The notes under the pieces: generated by a model
The model's database searches: none
Told to the model about the DNA's origin: nothing
What the model saw: the letters and a program-made list of their open reading frames with translations, nothing else
Assembly (NCBI GenBank): GCA_017397105.1
Contig: JAFQKF010000033.1
Location: forward strand, 62,001 to 126,000
Direction: 5' to 3'
Source of the DNA: Clostridia bacterium
GTDB taxonomy: Bacteria > Bacillota > Clostridia > Oscillospirales > Acutalibacteraceae
DNA: 64,000 nucleotides
In this document: positions 16,428 to 25,253 of the stretch, piece after piece
Numbering within the stretch: the first letter of the stretch is position 1
Layout: every line of letters begins with the position of its first letter
Made by a program: the position numbers and the translations under genes

Positions 16428-17279
16428 ATGAATGAAAAAGGAACGGTTCAGTGGTTTCCGGGCCATATGGCGAAAACCCGAAGATTAATAAAAGAGAATT
16501 TAAAGCTGGTTGACGGAGTCTGTGAATTGGTTGACGCAAGAATTCCCGAAAGCAGCCGAAACCCCGAGATAGATGCGATAGTAGGCAGCAAGCCGAGAAT
16601 CGTATTGCTCAACAAATGCGACCTTGCCGATGAAAAAGCAACTCAGGCCAAGATAAAGGAGCTTAAAAGCAAGGGTGTCACCGCTATTGCCGTTGATTGC
16701 AGAAGCGGAAAAGGGCTTGATAAATTCCCTGCGGCCGTCAAAGAGGCATTAAAGGAAAGAATAGAAGCCAACGAAAAACGAGGCATGGCGGGTAAATCCC
16801 TGCGTGTTATGGTTGTCGGAATTCCCAACACGGGAAAATCCTCGTTTATCAACCGTATGGCAGGTAAATATGCTGCAAAGGTTGCCGATAAACCCGGTGT
16901 CACAAGAAGCAACCAGTGGTTTGCAATAGGATCGGGTATCGAGCTGCTTGATACTCCCGGTGTTTTGTGGCCTAAATTTGAAGACCCTCAGGTGGGATTC
17001 AAGCTGGCTTTTATCGGCTCGGTAAAGGATGAAATTCTCGATACTGAGGAAATTGCAGTTAAATTTCTTGAGGTTATGCAGCGTGATTATGCTGACCGCC
17101 TTGAACAACGTTACAAAATAACTGATTTTGAATCCCTTGAGCCCTATGAATTGCTTGAGCTTATTGCTAAAAAGCGTGGAATGCTTGTAAGCCGCGGTGA
17201 GGCGGATACAATGCGTGCAGCGGTAATGCTTCTTGATGAATACCGTGGCGGAAAGCTCGGCAGAATAACTCTTGAATAA
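16428..17279 (+). CDS. rbgA: Ribosome biogenesis GTPase RbgA (YlqF)
   Basis: 283 residues, a circularly permuted GTPase: the G4 motif NKCD comes first (about residue 63), then G1 GIPNTGKSS (about 128), and G3 DTPGVLWP (about 172). The N-terminal QWFPGHMAKTRR is diagnostic for YlqF/RbgA. The C-terminal helical (ANTAR-like) domain contacts rRNA. It is needed for late 50S assembly in Bacillus and, as there, is encoded close to rplS and rnhB. It starts 2 bases after the signal peptidase stop; a clear ribosome site is lacking, so coupled translation is likely. Confidence 0.95.
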   Translation: MNEKGTVQWFPGHMAKTRRLIKENLKLVDGVCELVDARIPESSRNPEIDAIVGSKPRIVLLNKCDLADEKATQAKIKELKSKGVTAIAVDCRSGKGLDKFPAAVKEALKERIEANEKRGMAGKSLRVMVVGIPNTGKSSFINRMAGKYAAKVADKPGVTRSNQWFAIGSGIELLDTPGVLWPKFEDPQVGFKLAFIGSVKDEILDTEEIAVKFLEVMQRDYADRLEQRYKITDFESLEPYELLELIAKKRGMLVSRGEADTMRAAVMLLDEYRGGKLGRITLE

Positions 17280-17294
17280 CAGGAGGTCTTGGAT

Positions 17295-18488
17295 TTGAGA
17301 AAAAAACTTGCCATTATCCTTGCGATGATTCTGGTGTTTGATATAGCGGCGCTTGCTGTGGTCGGGATTGACCGTTATCTTTCAGCCTCAAAGTCTTCAA
17401 TTTCCGTTGCTGAAGAAGAAACAAGCTTGCCTTCTGAAGAGGAAAGCTCCACTCAGCCGCTTATTTCAAAGGTGAACTTTGCGGCAGTTGGTGATAATCT
17501 TATACACGTTGATATTTATAAGCAGGCGGCGGCACGCTCAACCAACGGCACCTACGATTTTACCCTTGCTTATGAAAACGTGGCGGATTATATTGCCGCA
17601 AGCGACGTTTCCATTCTCAATCAGGAAACAATTATTTCCACGGAGCATGAGGTTGATACTTACCCTTGCTTTAATTCGCCTGCCGAGCTGGGTGATGAAA
17701 TGCTCAGAATCGGCTTTGATGTTTTCAATATTTCCACAAACCATTCGCTCGATAAGGGTGAAAGCGGTCTGATTTCCACCATTAATTATTGGAAAGAGCG
17801 CAACGCCATTACCACGGGAGCATATCTTAACGAAGAGGATTTCGTTATCCCTACACAGACGGTAAACGGAATAACCTTTGCTTATTTAGGATTTACAGAC
17901 AGTACAAACGGCCTTAATCTTCCTGCGGATTCCGAGGTTGTGCTTGTGAGGGCGAGCGATGAAGCTCTGCTTGAAGCGAAAATCAAGCAGGCAAAGAAAA
18001 TGGCAGATGCTGTAATCGTAAACGCTCATTGGGGCGAAGAATATACTCACGAGCCCACCGATGCTCAGCGTGACCTTGCGCAGAAGCTTTGCGATTGGGG
18101 AGCAGACGTAATTCTCGGCACACATCCCCACGTTATTCAGCCTGTTGAATTCCTTACTGCACCCGACGGCAGAAGAACTCTTGTAGCTTATTCGCTCGGT
18201 AATTTTATTTCCGCTCAGAACAGAGGCCCGAGAATGCTTGGCGGTATGATTAATTTTAATATCGTCAGAAATAACAGCTCAGGCGTAATTTCCATTGAGG
18301 ATGTTAAATTCTCAGGCGTTGTTACTCACTATGCCTCTGATTTCTCAAATATCAGGGTCTATATGCTTAAGGACTATACCGAGGAGCTTGCCAACAATCA
18401 CGGCGTAGGCAGATATACGTCTGAATTCAGTCTCAGCTATCTTAAAGAGATGCTGGCTGACGTTATCGACAGTAAATTTTTAATGTAA
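17295..18488 (+). CDS. CapA/PgsA-type membrane-anchored metallophosphoesterase
   Basis: About 397 residues. An N-terminal membrane helix (about 5-27) is followed by a Ser/Glu linker and a PGA_cap domain with the calcineurin-like motifs: AAVGDNLIH (about 60), NHSLDKG (about 150), NAHWGEEY (about 235), GTHPHVIQ and YSLGNF. Relatives include CapA/PgsA of poly-gamma-glutamate capsule synthesis, but no capB/capC neighbours are present, so an extracytoplasmic phosphoesterase of unknown substrate is the safer call. The start is the TTG at 17295, 8 bases after AGGAGG; a TTG at 17289 is too close. The gene ends at a terminator. Confidence 0.87.
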   Translation: MRKKLAIILAMILVFDIAALAVVGIDRYLSASKSSISVAEEETSLPSEEESSTQPLISKVNFAAVGDNLIHVDIYKQAAARSTNGTYDFTLAYENVADYIAASDVSILNQETIISTEHEVDTYPCFNSPAELGDEMLRIGFDVFNISTNHSLDKGESGLISTINYWKERNAITTGAYLNEEDFVIPTQTVNGITFAYLGFTDSTNGLNLPADSEVVLVRASDEALLEAKIKQAKKMADAVIVNAHWGEEYTHEPTDAQRDLAQKLCDWGADVILGTHPHVIQPVEFLTAPDGRRTLVAYSLGNFISAQNRGPRMLGGMINFNIVRNNSSGVISIEDVKFSGVVTHYASDFSNIRVYMLKDYTEELANNHGVGRYTSEFSLSYLKEMLADVIDSKFLM

Positions 18489-18490
18489 CA

Positions 18491-18516
18491 AAAAAGGCGG
18501 CTGATGCCGCCTTTTT
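18491..18516 (+). terminator. Rho-independent terminator after the CapA-like gene
   Basis: AAAAAGGCGG / CCGCCTTTTT around a CTGATG loop, ending in TTTTT. Confidence 0.9.
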
Positions 18517-18532
18517 CAATAAGGAGAAAAAT

Positions 18533-19132
18533 ATGGATTGGTATATGCATGAAAATCTGGCAAAACAGGACGGTTATTCGATAGTCTGCGGAGTTGATGA
18601 GGCCGGCAGAGGTCCGCTTGCAGGTCCTGTATTTGCGGCGGCGGTAATTTTACCCGAAGGGGTTGAGATTGAAGGCCTTAACGATTCGAAAAAGCTTACC
18701 GAGAAGAAGAGAGAAGCGCTTTTTGATATAATAAAAGAAAAAGCGGCGGCATACTGTATAGCGAGCGCAAGCGTTGAGGAGATAGAGCAGTATAACATAC
18801 TTCAGGCCACCTTTTTAGCTATGCGCAGGGCGGTGCAGGGGTTGGAGCTTCAGCCGCAGCTTGCACTTGTAGACGGAAATCAGTCTCCCGGGCTTGATTG
18901 CGACGTGCGCACCGTTATAAAAGGTGATGCGTCAAGCGCATCCATAGCGGCGGCATCCGTGCTCGCAAAGGTCAGCAGGGACAGATATATGCTCAAAGTT
19001 GATGAGAAAGTGCCTGAGTATTGCTTCAAGCAGCATAAGGGCTACGGCACAAAGCTTCATTACGAAAAAATAAGAGAATTCGGTATATCCGAATACCACA
19101 GACCGAGCTTTCTTAAAAAAATGAAGTGGTGA
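18533..19132 (+). CDS. rnhB: Ribonuclease HII
   Basis: 199 residues. GVDEAGRGPLAGPV at the N-terminus carries the catalytic Asp-Glu pair, LALVDGNQ the third acid, and KGDASSASIAAASVLAKVSRD the conserved basic/Ser segment; HKGYGTKLH follows. It removes ribonucleotides and RNA from RNA-DNA hybrids in the cytosol. AAGGAG precedes the ATG by 8 bases. It begins just after a terminator and leads a run with yraN (4-base gap) and the dipeptidase gene. Confidence 0.96.
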   Translation: MDWYMHENLAKQDGYSIVCGVDEAGRGPLAGPVFAAAVILPEGVEIEGLNDSKKLTEKKREALFDIIKEKAAAYCIASASVEEIEQYNILQATFLAMRRAVQGLELQPQLALVDGNQSPGLDCDVRTVIKGDASSASIAAASVLAKVSRDRYMLKVDEKVPEYCFKQHKGYGTKLHYEKIREFGISEYHRPSFLKKMKW

Positions 19133-19136
19133 TTTG

Positions 19137-19496
19137 ATGATTAAGAACAAAACGGGTATATGGGGCGAGATTTACGCCGCCCGTTATCTGCGGGATAAAG
19201 GCTTTGATATACTCGCTTCAAACTTTTACACTCAATACGGTGAAATAGATATAGTTGCATCTGACGGAAAGCTGATAATGTTTGTTGAAGTTAAAACAAG
19301 AAACGTTGCTGCTTATATCAGAGCGGCAGAGGCTGTGGACGGCGGCAAAAAGCAACGTCTTATAAAAACCGCAAACACTTTTCTCAAAAGAGTACATACG
19401 GATTTACAACCAAGATTCGATGTGGCGGAGGTTTATCTTAACGATGACCTTTCGCTCAGCTCAATAAACTATATCGAAAACGCTTTCGGGGGATAA
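19137..19496 (+). CDS. YraN/UPF0102 family endonuclease-like protein
   Basis: 119 residues, the usual size. The pattern GEIYAARYLRDKGFDILASNF, then YGEIDIVASDGKLIMFVEVKTR, is the restriction-endonuclease-like (PD-D/ExK) core of the UPF0102 family, which keeps E, D and EVK catalytic positions. Biological role is unsettled. It is commonly encoded right after rnhB, as here. ATG 19137 is used; a TTG one codon earlier is possible. Confidence 0.92.
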   Translation: MIKNKTGIWGEIYAARYLRDKGFDILASNFYTQYGEIDIVASDGKLIMFVEVKTRNVAAYIRAAEAVDGGKKQRLIKTANTFLKRVHTDLQPRFDVAEVYLNDDLSLSSINYIENAFGG

Positions 19497-19497
19497 A

Positions 19498-20472
19498 ATG
19501 AACTATTTTGATTTGCATTGTGACACTGCAGGCGAGTGTTTTTTACAGAAAAAGCAGCTTGCGGACAGTGATCTGAACATATCGCTTTGTAAAGGTGGAA
19601 AGCTTGACAAATGGGCTCAGCTTTTTGCTGTCTGGATTCCTGATGAGCTCAGAGGAAAAGAAGCCTGTGATTACTTCGATAAAGTCAGCTTGGAGTTTAT
19701 TGAGCAAATCAATAGAAACTCTTCAAAAATCAAGCTGTGTAAGGATTTGAACGATTTCAACGATGCAGTTTCTTCCGGCAAATGCGCCGCATTTCTGACT
19801 GTTGAAGGCGGCTCTGCGGTGTGCGGCGAGGGCAGGCTTGAGAGGTTGAAAGCGCTTGGTGTAAAGCTTGTCACCTTGACGTGGAATATGAACAATGAAA
19901 TCGGCGGAGGATGTCAGGACGAAGAAAAAATCGGCTTTACCGATGAAGGGAAAAGGGTTTTGAAGGAGCTTTCAAGGCTTAATATTATCGCTGACGTTTC
20001 GCATCTCAGCAAAAAGTGTTTTTATGAGCTTTTTGAGGGTGGATACAGTATGCCGGTTATTGCATCTCATTCCGATTGTTCATCTGTTTTGCTCAGCACA
20101 AGGGCTGAGAGTGAGGACAGAGAATTCTCGCTTCGCCGCAGCCTCGACGATGAGCAGATAAAGCTTCTTATTGCGCGCAAATCACTCATCGGCATAAATT
20201 TTTGCCGCAGCTTTCTGGGCGATTACGGTGATGACGGATTTGAAGCTGTTTACAGACATATTGAACACATATTGTCGCTCGGCGGTGAAGATTGCGTTGC
20301 CGTCGGCAGTGATTTTGACGGGTGTGACATTAATCCTGAACTTGATTCACTTGATAAAATTCCCGATTTGAGAGCTTTTCTTGCAGGCAAGGGTTATTCT
20401 GATTCTTTGCTCGAAAAAATTTTTTACGATAATGCGGCGAATTTCTTTATAAATGTTTTACAAAACGGATAA
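19498..20472 (+). CDS. Membrane dipeptidase family (M19) zinc peptidase
   Basis: 324 residues covering the whole M19 fold (amidohydrolase-like barrel). Metal motifs are seen in order: DLHCDT (His-x-Asp), LTVEGG (Glu), DVSHLS (His), ASHSDCSSV (His) and GSDFDG (Asp). Relatives hydrolyse dipeptides, including D-amino-acid dipeptides of peptidoglycan turnover; the specificity here is unknown. No signal peptide, so cytoplasmic. The ATG starts 1 base after the yraN stop, so it is part of the same transcript. Confidence 0.92.
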   Translation: MNYFDLHCDTAGECFLQKKQLADSDLNISLCKGGKLDKWAQLFAVWIPDELRGKEACDYFDKVSLEFIEQINRNSSKIKLCKDLNDFNDAVSSGKCAAFLTVEGGSAVCGEGRLERLKALGVKLVTLTWNMNNEIGGGCQDEEKIGFTDEGKRVLKELSRLNIIADVSHLSKKCFYELFEGGYSMPVIASHSDCSSVLLSTRAESEDREFSLRRSLDDEQIKLLIARKSLIGINFCRSFLGDYGDDGFEAVYRHIEHILSLGGEDCVAVGSDFDGCDINPELDSLDKIPDLRAFLAGKGYSDSLLEKIFYDNAANFFINVLQNG

Positions 20473-20485
20473 AGTGTGATACAAT
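20457..20485 (+). promoter_or_regulatory. Sigma-A promoter for thrC
   Basis: TTTACA (20457-20462) and TACAAT (20480-20485) with a 17-base spacer; the -35 lies in the last codons of the dipeptidase gene. Confidence 0.65.
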
Positions 20486-20542
20486 ATAAAATTGATAAAT
20501 TGGGGAGTCCGTGCAATCGGGCTTTATAAAAGGATGATGAAT

Positions 20543-22036
20543 ATGAACTATGTAAGCACAAGAAACAGTAAGGTCAGCATTTCTGCTTCGCAGGCTATAA
20601 CCAAGGGCATTTCTTCAGAGGGCGGTCTTTTTGTACCCGAAACCCTTCCGAAGCTTTCACTTGAGGATATCAGCGCTCTTTCAAAGCTTGATTATGTAGG
20701 CAGAGCTAAGTCTGTTCTTTCTCTGTTTTTAACTGATTTTACCGAGCAGGAGATTGATTCATGCGTAAACGGTGCATATGCAACAGGCAGCTTCTCTTCT
20801 CCTGCAGTTGCACCCGTTGTAAACCTTGAGGGTAACACCAATATTCTTGAACTGTGGAAGGGTCCTACCTGCGCATTCAAGGATATGGCTTTGCAGATTC
20901 TTCCCCGTCTTATGACTGTTTCTGCAGGTAAATCCGCAAAGGGTACAGAGATTGTTATTCTCGTTGCCACCTCGGGCGATACAGGCAAGGCGGCGCTTGA
21001 AGGCTTCAAGGATGTAGAGAATACCAGAATTCTCGTATTCTATCCCAACGACGGTGTAAGCCCCATGCAGAAGCTTCAGATGTGCACTCAGGAGGGTGCA
21101 AACGTAGGCGTTTGCGCTATTGAGGGTAACTTTGACGATGCTCAGAGCGGTGTAAAGAAAATATTTACCGATAAGCGAGTTGCTGAAATCCTTGCATCGA
21201 ACTCCATGGCTTTCTCTTCCGCAAACTCCATCAACTGGGGCAGACTTGTTCCTCAGGTTGTATATTACATTTCCGCTTATTGCGATATGGTTACAAGTGG
21301 TCAGGTTGAGCTTGGCGGCAAGGTGAATTTTGTTGTTCCCACCGGCAACTTCGGCAACATTCTCGCCGCTTACTACGCAATGGAGATGGGTGTTCCCGTT
21401 AACAGACTCATCTGCGCTTCCAATAAGAACTCTGTTCTTACCGAGTTCCTTACCACAGGCGTTTATGACCGTAACAGGGATTTCTACACCACCATTTCTC
21501 CTTCAATGGATATCCTTATTTCGAGCAATCTTGAAAGACTTCTTTATGCCATGAGCTGTGATGAACAGGTTGCCGAGTGGATGGAATCGCTTTCAAAGAA
21601 CGGTAAATATGAAGTAAGCAAAGAGATTCTTGAAAAGATTTCTGCTGTTTTCAGTGCGGGCTACTGCGACGATGAGCAGACCAAGCAGACAATCAGCAGA
21701 GTTTTCAGGCAGAATAATTATCTTTGTGATACTCATACTGCTGTTGCGGTAAAGGTTTACGAGGATTACAAGGCATCCACGGGCGATGCAACTCCCACCG
21801 TTATCGCTTCCACAGCAAACCCCTTCAAATTCAGCAAGGCAGTGCTTGAGGCCGTTGAAGGCACGGCAGAAGGTCTTGACGAATTTGAAATGGTAGAGCG
21901 TCTTGCCGAGGTAACGGGAGAGAGCTGCCCCGCACAGCTTGCAAATCTCAGGGATAAGACCGTAAGATTTACCGATTGCTGCGGTAAGGACAGCTCTTCA
22001 ATGGAAAAAGTTGTTATGGGTATGCTTGGAATTTAA
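20543..22036 (+). CDS. thrC: Threonine synthase
   Basis: 497 residues. The N-terminal pattern YVSTRNSKVSISASQAI..GISSEGGLFVPE is typical, and the PLP lysine lies in GPTCAFKDMALQILP (the -FKD- motif, near residue 110). GDTGKAALEGF and PTGNFGNILA bind the PLP phosphate. The enzyme converts O-phosphohomoserine to threonine. Of three nearby ATGs, 20543 fits best: AAAGG is 9 bases upstream and the product starts with MNYVSTR. Its stop overlaps the stop of the convergent DUF1540 gene. No T-box or other amino-acid leader is visible. Confidence 0.95.
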   Translation: MNYVSTRNSKVSISASQAITKGISSEGGLFVPETLPKLSLEDISALSKLDYVGRAKSVLSLFLTDFTEQEIDSCVNGAYATGSFSSPAVAPVVNLEGNTNILELWKGPTCAFKDMALQILPRLMTVSAGKSAKGTEIVILVATSGDTGKAALEGFKDVENTRILVFYPNDGVSPMQKLQMCTQEGANVGVCAIEGNFDDAQSGVKKIFTDKRVAEILASNSMAFSSANSINWGRLVPQVVYYISAYCDMVTSGQVELGGKVNFVVPTGNFGNILAAYYAMEMGVPVNRLICASNKNSVLTEFLTTGVYDRNRDFYTTISPSMDILISSNLERLLYAMSCDEQVAEWMESLSKNGKYEVSKEILEKISAVFSAGYCDDEQTKQTISRVFRQNNYLCDTHTAVAVKVYEDYKASTGDATPTVIASTANPFKFSKAVLEAVEGTAEGLDEFEMVERLAEVTGESCPAQLANLRDKTVRFTDCCGKDSSSMEKVVMGMLGI

Positions 22037-22203
22037 CAGGTAGTGTTGTTTTTGTTTTTGAAGGTTGAGCAGCTTGTCTGAGCGCTGTTGCATGCAGAGG
22101 GCTGCTCAACGTGGATTTTTTCGGCAACACAGCCGTCCGTTCCGCTGTGATAAACACAGTTTTTGGCATTGCAGCTGATTTCTTTGTTCTGAACCTTTTT
22201 CAT
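22033..22203 (-). CDS. Small Cys-rich DUF1540 protein
   Basis: 56 residues with six cysteines: ISCNAKNCVYHSGTDGC then SACNSAQTSCSTF. The spacing is that of DUF1540, a small clostridial family thought to bind metal; function unknown. Start 22203 is chosen because AAAGGAG lies 9 bases upstream. The gene is monocistronic and tail-to-tail with thrC, their stop codons overlapping by 4 bases with no hairpin between. Confidence 0.85.
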   Translation of the reverse strand: MKKVQNKEISCNAKNCVYHSGTDGCVAEKIHVEQPSACNSAQTSCSTFKNKNNTTC

Positions 22204-22295
22204 TAGCGGTAGCTCCTTTGATTTTGTCGGATTTATATCCGCATTAAGTATTATTGACAAAAGGGCGGCTTATTATTTCAGGAAAGGACAGGCAT

Positions 22296-22991
22296 ATGTC
22301 TCTTTTTGCGATTGCGGACACGCATCTTTCGCTTTCCACGGGCAAAAAAATGGACGTTTTCCGCGGATGGAGCGATTATGAATACAAGCTTAAGAAAAAC
22401 TGGGAGGCTGTTGTGCGCCCTGAGGATACCGTGGTGATAGCCGGCGATATATCGTGGGCGATGACTATGGAAGAGGGTCTTGAAGATTTTAAGTTTCTGA
22501 ACAGTCTGCCGGGCAGAAAGCTTATCATGAAAGGCAACCACGATTATTGGTGGGCAACCAAGAAAAAGGCTGATGAGTTTTTTGCCAAAAACAACCTTAC
22601 AACCCTTAACATTCTTCACAACAACACCTACACCGAAGGCTCGCTTGCCGTATGCGGCACAAGGGGATGGTTTTTTGATGCCGAAAGCGACGCGGATAAA
22701 AAAGTTCTTCTCAGGGAAGCAGGCAGGCTGAGGGCTTCCATTGCGGCTGCAAAGCAGACGGGGCTTGAGCCCGTGGTGTTTTTGCATTATCCTCCGCTTA
22801 ATCTTACGCAGTGCTGTGATGAGATTTATAACGTGCTTGTTGAGGAAAACGTAAGGCGTTGCTATTACGGTCATCTTCATTCTTTTTCGCATCTTACAGC
22901 CTTTGTGGGCGAAAAGGATTCAATAAAATTTTCGCTTATTGCGGCGGATTTTGTTGATTTTTGTCCTGTTCCCGTGTGGGAAAACAGGTGA
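22296..22991 (+). CDS. Calcineurin-like metallophosphoesterase
   Basis: 231 residues. Metal motifs in order: AIADTHLS (DxH), VVIAGDISWAM (GD), IMKGNHDYWW (GNHD), LHYPPLN (H) and YGHLHSF (GHxH). This is a complete class III metallophosphoesterase active site; the length and the DYWW variant match an uncharacterised clostridial subfamily. Cytoplasmic. Substrate unknown (cyclic nucleotides or phosphoproteins are possible). ATG 22296 has AAAGGA 9 bases upstream; an earlier in-frame start at 22254 would overlap the divergent DUF1540 promoter region. Confidence 0.9.
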   Translation: MSLFAIADTHLSLSTGKKMDVFRGWSDYEYKLKKNWEAVVRPEDTVVIAGDISWAMTMEEGLEDFKFLNSLPGRKLIMKGNHDYWWATKKKADEFFAKNNLTTLNILHNNTYTEGSLAVCGTRGWFFDAESDADKKVLLREAGRLRASIAAAKQTGLEPVVFLHYPPLNLTQCCDEIYNVLVEENVRRCYYGHLHSFSHLTAFVGEKDSIKFSLIAADFVDFCPVPVWENR

Positions 22992-23087
22992 ATTGACCAA
23001 AACAAAGCGCTTTTATTTTAAATTATTGTGCGTGATTATAAAAAAATAATTATATATAAATACAGTATGGAAATTTTTGAATTGATT

Positions 23088-23096
23088 TGCTATAAT
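23088..23096 (+). promoter_or_regulatory. Extended -10 promoter for tig
   Basis: TGCTATAAT, an extended -10 element, 36 bases before the tig start codon; no good -35 hexamer at the usual distance. Confidence 0.55.
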
Positions 23097-23131
23097 GATT
23101 GAGTTAATGCAATAATGGAGGTAGAAAAACT

Positions 23132-24589
23132 ATGAGCTTAAAAGCTGCAAACAAAACCGACACTAACACTTACACAGTAGAAATCACCGTTGATGCAGAA
23201 ACCTTTAATAAGGCTGTTAACGACGCTTATCTCAAGCAGAGAGGCAGCATCAACCTTCCCGGTTTCCGTAAGGGCAAGGCTCCCAGAAGCCTTATCGAGA
23301 AGTACTACGGAAGCGAAGTATTCTATGAGGATGCTCTTGATGCAGTATTCTCCCCCGCTGTTATGGCAGCTTATGAGGAAGCAGGCATTGACGCTGTTGA
23401 CTCACCCTATGATTTTGACATTAAGTACATGAACGTTACCGAAGGCGTTGATATCGAGTTCAAGGTTACCGTTAAGCCCGAAGTTACCCTTAAGCAGTAC
23501 AAGGGCATCTCCGCAGAGAAGGCAGCCGTTAAGGTTACCAAGGAAGAAATCAGCGAAGAGCTTGACCGTATGCTTGAAAGAAGCGCAAGAATCGTTGACG
23601 TTGACGACAGAGCAGTAAAAGACGGCGACATCGCTGTTATCGACTTTGAAGGCTTTGTTGACGGCGTTGCTTTTGACGGCGGCAAGGCTGAAAAGTACAG
23701 CCTTACAATCGGTTCCGGTTCCTTTATCCCCGGCTTCGAAGAGCAGATTATCGGCCACGAAATCGGCGAGGAATTTGACGTTAACGTTACTTTCCCCGAG
23801 GAATACGCTCCCGAGCTTGCTTCCAAGGCAGCTGTTTTCAAGATTAAGCTTCATGAAATCAAGGTTAAGGAACTTCCCGAGCTTGATGATGAATTCGCAA
23901 AGGATCTCGGCGAATACGAAACCGTAGCTGAGCTCAAGAAGGGCGTTGAGGAAGATATCCTCAAGAGAAAGACCGAGGATGCTGACAGAGCATTTGAAGA
24001 TGCAGTTCTTACTGCTCTTGCCGAAAACGTTGAGGCTGAAATTCCCGAGTGCATGTTCGATGCAAAGGCTAAGGAAAACGTTGATTCCTTCGCTCAGAGA
24101 ATTGCACAGCAGGGTATTGATCTTGATACATATCTTTCCTACATGGGCATGACCCGTGAGGCATTTGAGGCATCCGCTAAGGAGCAGTCCGTAAATCAGG
24201 TTAAGCTTGACCTTGCAGTTGAAGCGGTTATCAAGCTTGAGGGCATCAAGGCTTCTGACGAGCGTATTGACGAAGAATATGCAAAGATGGCTGAAATGTA
24301 CCAGATCGACGTTGAAAAGATTAAGGAAATCATCGCTTCCAAGACCGTTGCAGAGCAGATCGAGCGCGAAGAAGCTGTTAAGTTCGTAATCGACAATGCT
24401 AAGGCAAAGAAGCCCGCTGCAAAGAAGGCTGCAAAGGATAAGGAAGAGGGCGAAGCTGAAGAAAAGGCTGAGAAGAAGCCCGCTGCAAAGAAGACAGCTA
24501 AGGCTGCTGACGGCGAAGCAAAGCCCGCTGCCAAGAAAAAGGCAGCTCCCAAGAAGGCAGCAGAAAAGAAAGAAGAAGCTGCTGAATAA
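23132..24589 (+). CDS. tig: Trigger factor with lysine/alanine-rich C-terminal tail
   Basis: 485 residues. The N-terminal ribosome-binding domain contains the signature GFRKGKAPR (residues 46-54). An FKBP-type prolyl isomerase domain follows (about 155-240, DIAVIDFEGFVDG..YSLTIGSGSFIPGFEEQI), then the helical chaperone domain (to about 420). Trigger factor catches nascent chains at the ribosome exit. The remaining roughly 60 residues are an unusual low-complexity tail of Lys, Ala, Glu and Pro with PAAKK repeats, like histone H1, not part of the core family. GGAGG lies 9 bases upstream. It leads the conserved tig-clpP-clpX order. Confidence 0.96.
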   Translation: MSLKAANKTDTNTYTVEITVDAETFNKAVNDAYLKQRGSINLPGFRKGKAPRSLIEKYYGSEVFYEDALDAVFSPAVMAAYEEAGIDAVDSPYDFDIKYMNVTEGVDIEFKVTVKPEVTLKQYKGISAEKAAVKVTKEEISEELDRMLERSARIVDVDDRAVKDGDIAVIDFEGFVDGVAFDGGKAEKYSLTIGSGSFIPGFEEQIIGHEIGEEFDVNVTFPEEYAPELASKAAVFKIKLHEIKVKELPELDDEFAKDLGEYETVAELKKGVEEDILKRKTEDADRAFEDAVLTALAENVEAEIPECMFDAKAKENVDSFAQRIAQQGIDLDTYLSYMGMTREAFEASAKEQSVNQVKLDLAVEAVIKLEGIKASDERIDEEYAKMAEMYQIDVEKIKEIIASKTVAEQIEREEAVKFVIDNAKAKKPAAKKAAKDKEEGEAEEKAEKKPAAKKTAKAADGEAKPAAKKKAAPKKAAEKKEEAAE

Positions 24590-24655
24590 TTCCCGGTAAA
24601 ACAAACTATAATTGTTATTGGACAAGAAAAGCTACAAGGAAAGGAATGAAATATA

Positions 24656-25237
24656 ATGGCACTTGTACCGTATGTTGTTGAGCAGACCAGCAGAGGAGAA
24701 CGTTCCTATGACATTTTCTCCCGTCTTTTAAATGACAGAATCATTGTTCTTTCAGATGAAGTAAACGATACAACAGCAAGCATTGTTGTTGCTCAGCTGC
24801 TTTTCCTTGAAGGTCAGGACCCCGATAAGGATATCAGCCTTTACATCAACAGCCCCGGCGGCTCTGTTACCGCAGGTATGGCTATTTACGACACAATGAA
24901 TTACATCAAGTGCGATGTTTCAACCATTTGTGTCGGTATGGCGGCATCAATGGGCGCTTTCCTGCTTTCATCGGGAGCAAAGGGAAAGAGATACGCTCTT
25001 CCCAACAGTGAAATCATGATTCACCAGCCTCTCGGCGGAGCAAGAGGTCAGGCAACTGAAATCAAAATAGCTGCCGACCATATCCTGCGCACAAGAGATA
25101 AGCTCAATAAAATACTTTCCGAAAATACAGGAAAGCCTATTGAGGAAATCGCAAGGGATACCGAGCGTGATAATTATCTTACTGCTCAGGAAGCATGCGA
25201 ATACGGTCTTGTAGACAAGGTAATCGCATCAAGATAA
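24656..25237 (+). CDS. clpP: ATP-dependent Clp protease proteolytic subunit
   Basis: 193 residues. Catalytic triad seen: Ser98 in [11 protein letters not shown], His in MIHQPLGG, and Asp in [33 protein letters not shown] at the N-terminus is the typical axial-loop region. ClpP forms a 14-subunit barrel that degrades proteins fed by ClpX, encoded 16 bases downstream. AAGGAATG lies upstream of the start. Confidence 0.98.
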   Translation: MALVPYVVEQTSRGERSYDIFSRLLNDRIIVLSDEVNDTTASIVVAQLLFLEGQDPDKDISLYINSPGGSVTAGMAIYDTMNYIKCDVSTICVGMAASMGAFLLSSGAKGKRYALPNSEIMIHQPLGGARGQATEIKIAADHILRTRDKLNKILSENTGKPIEEIARDTERDNYLTAQEACEYGLVDKVIASR

Positions 25238-25253
25238 ATTACAGGAGGCAACA

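Noticed and set aside
20486-20542. T-box leader before thrC
   Set aside because: The leader is only about 50 bases and lacks the T-box sequence and specifier hairpin.
23402-24625. A long open frame (about 407 codons) on the minus strand across tig
   Set aside because: It is antisense to trigger factor, whose domains are unmistakable. The open frame arises from the biased Lys/Ala/Glu codons of tig; the translated product is low-complexity Leu/Cys/Ser-rich and has no ribosome site.
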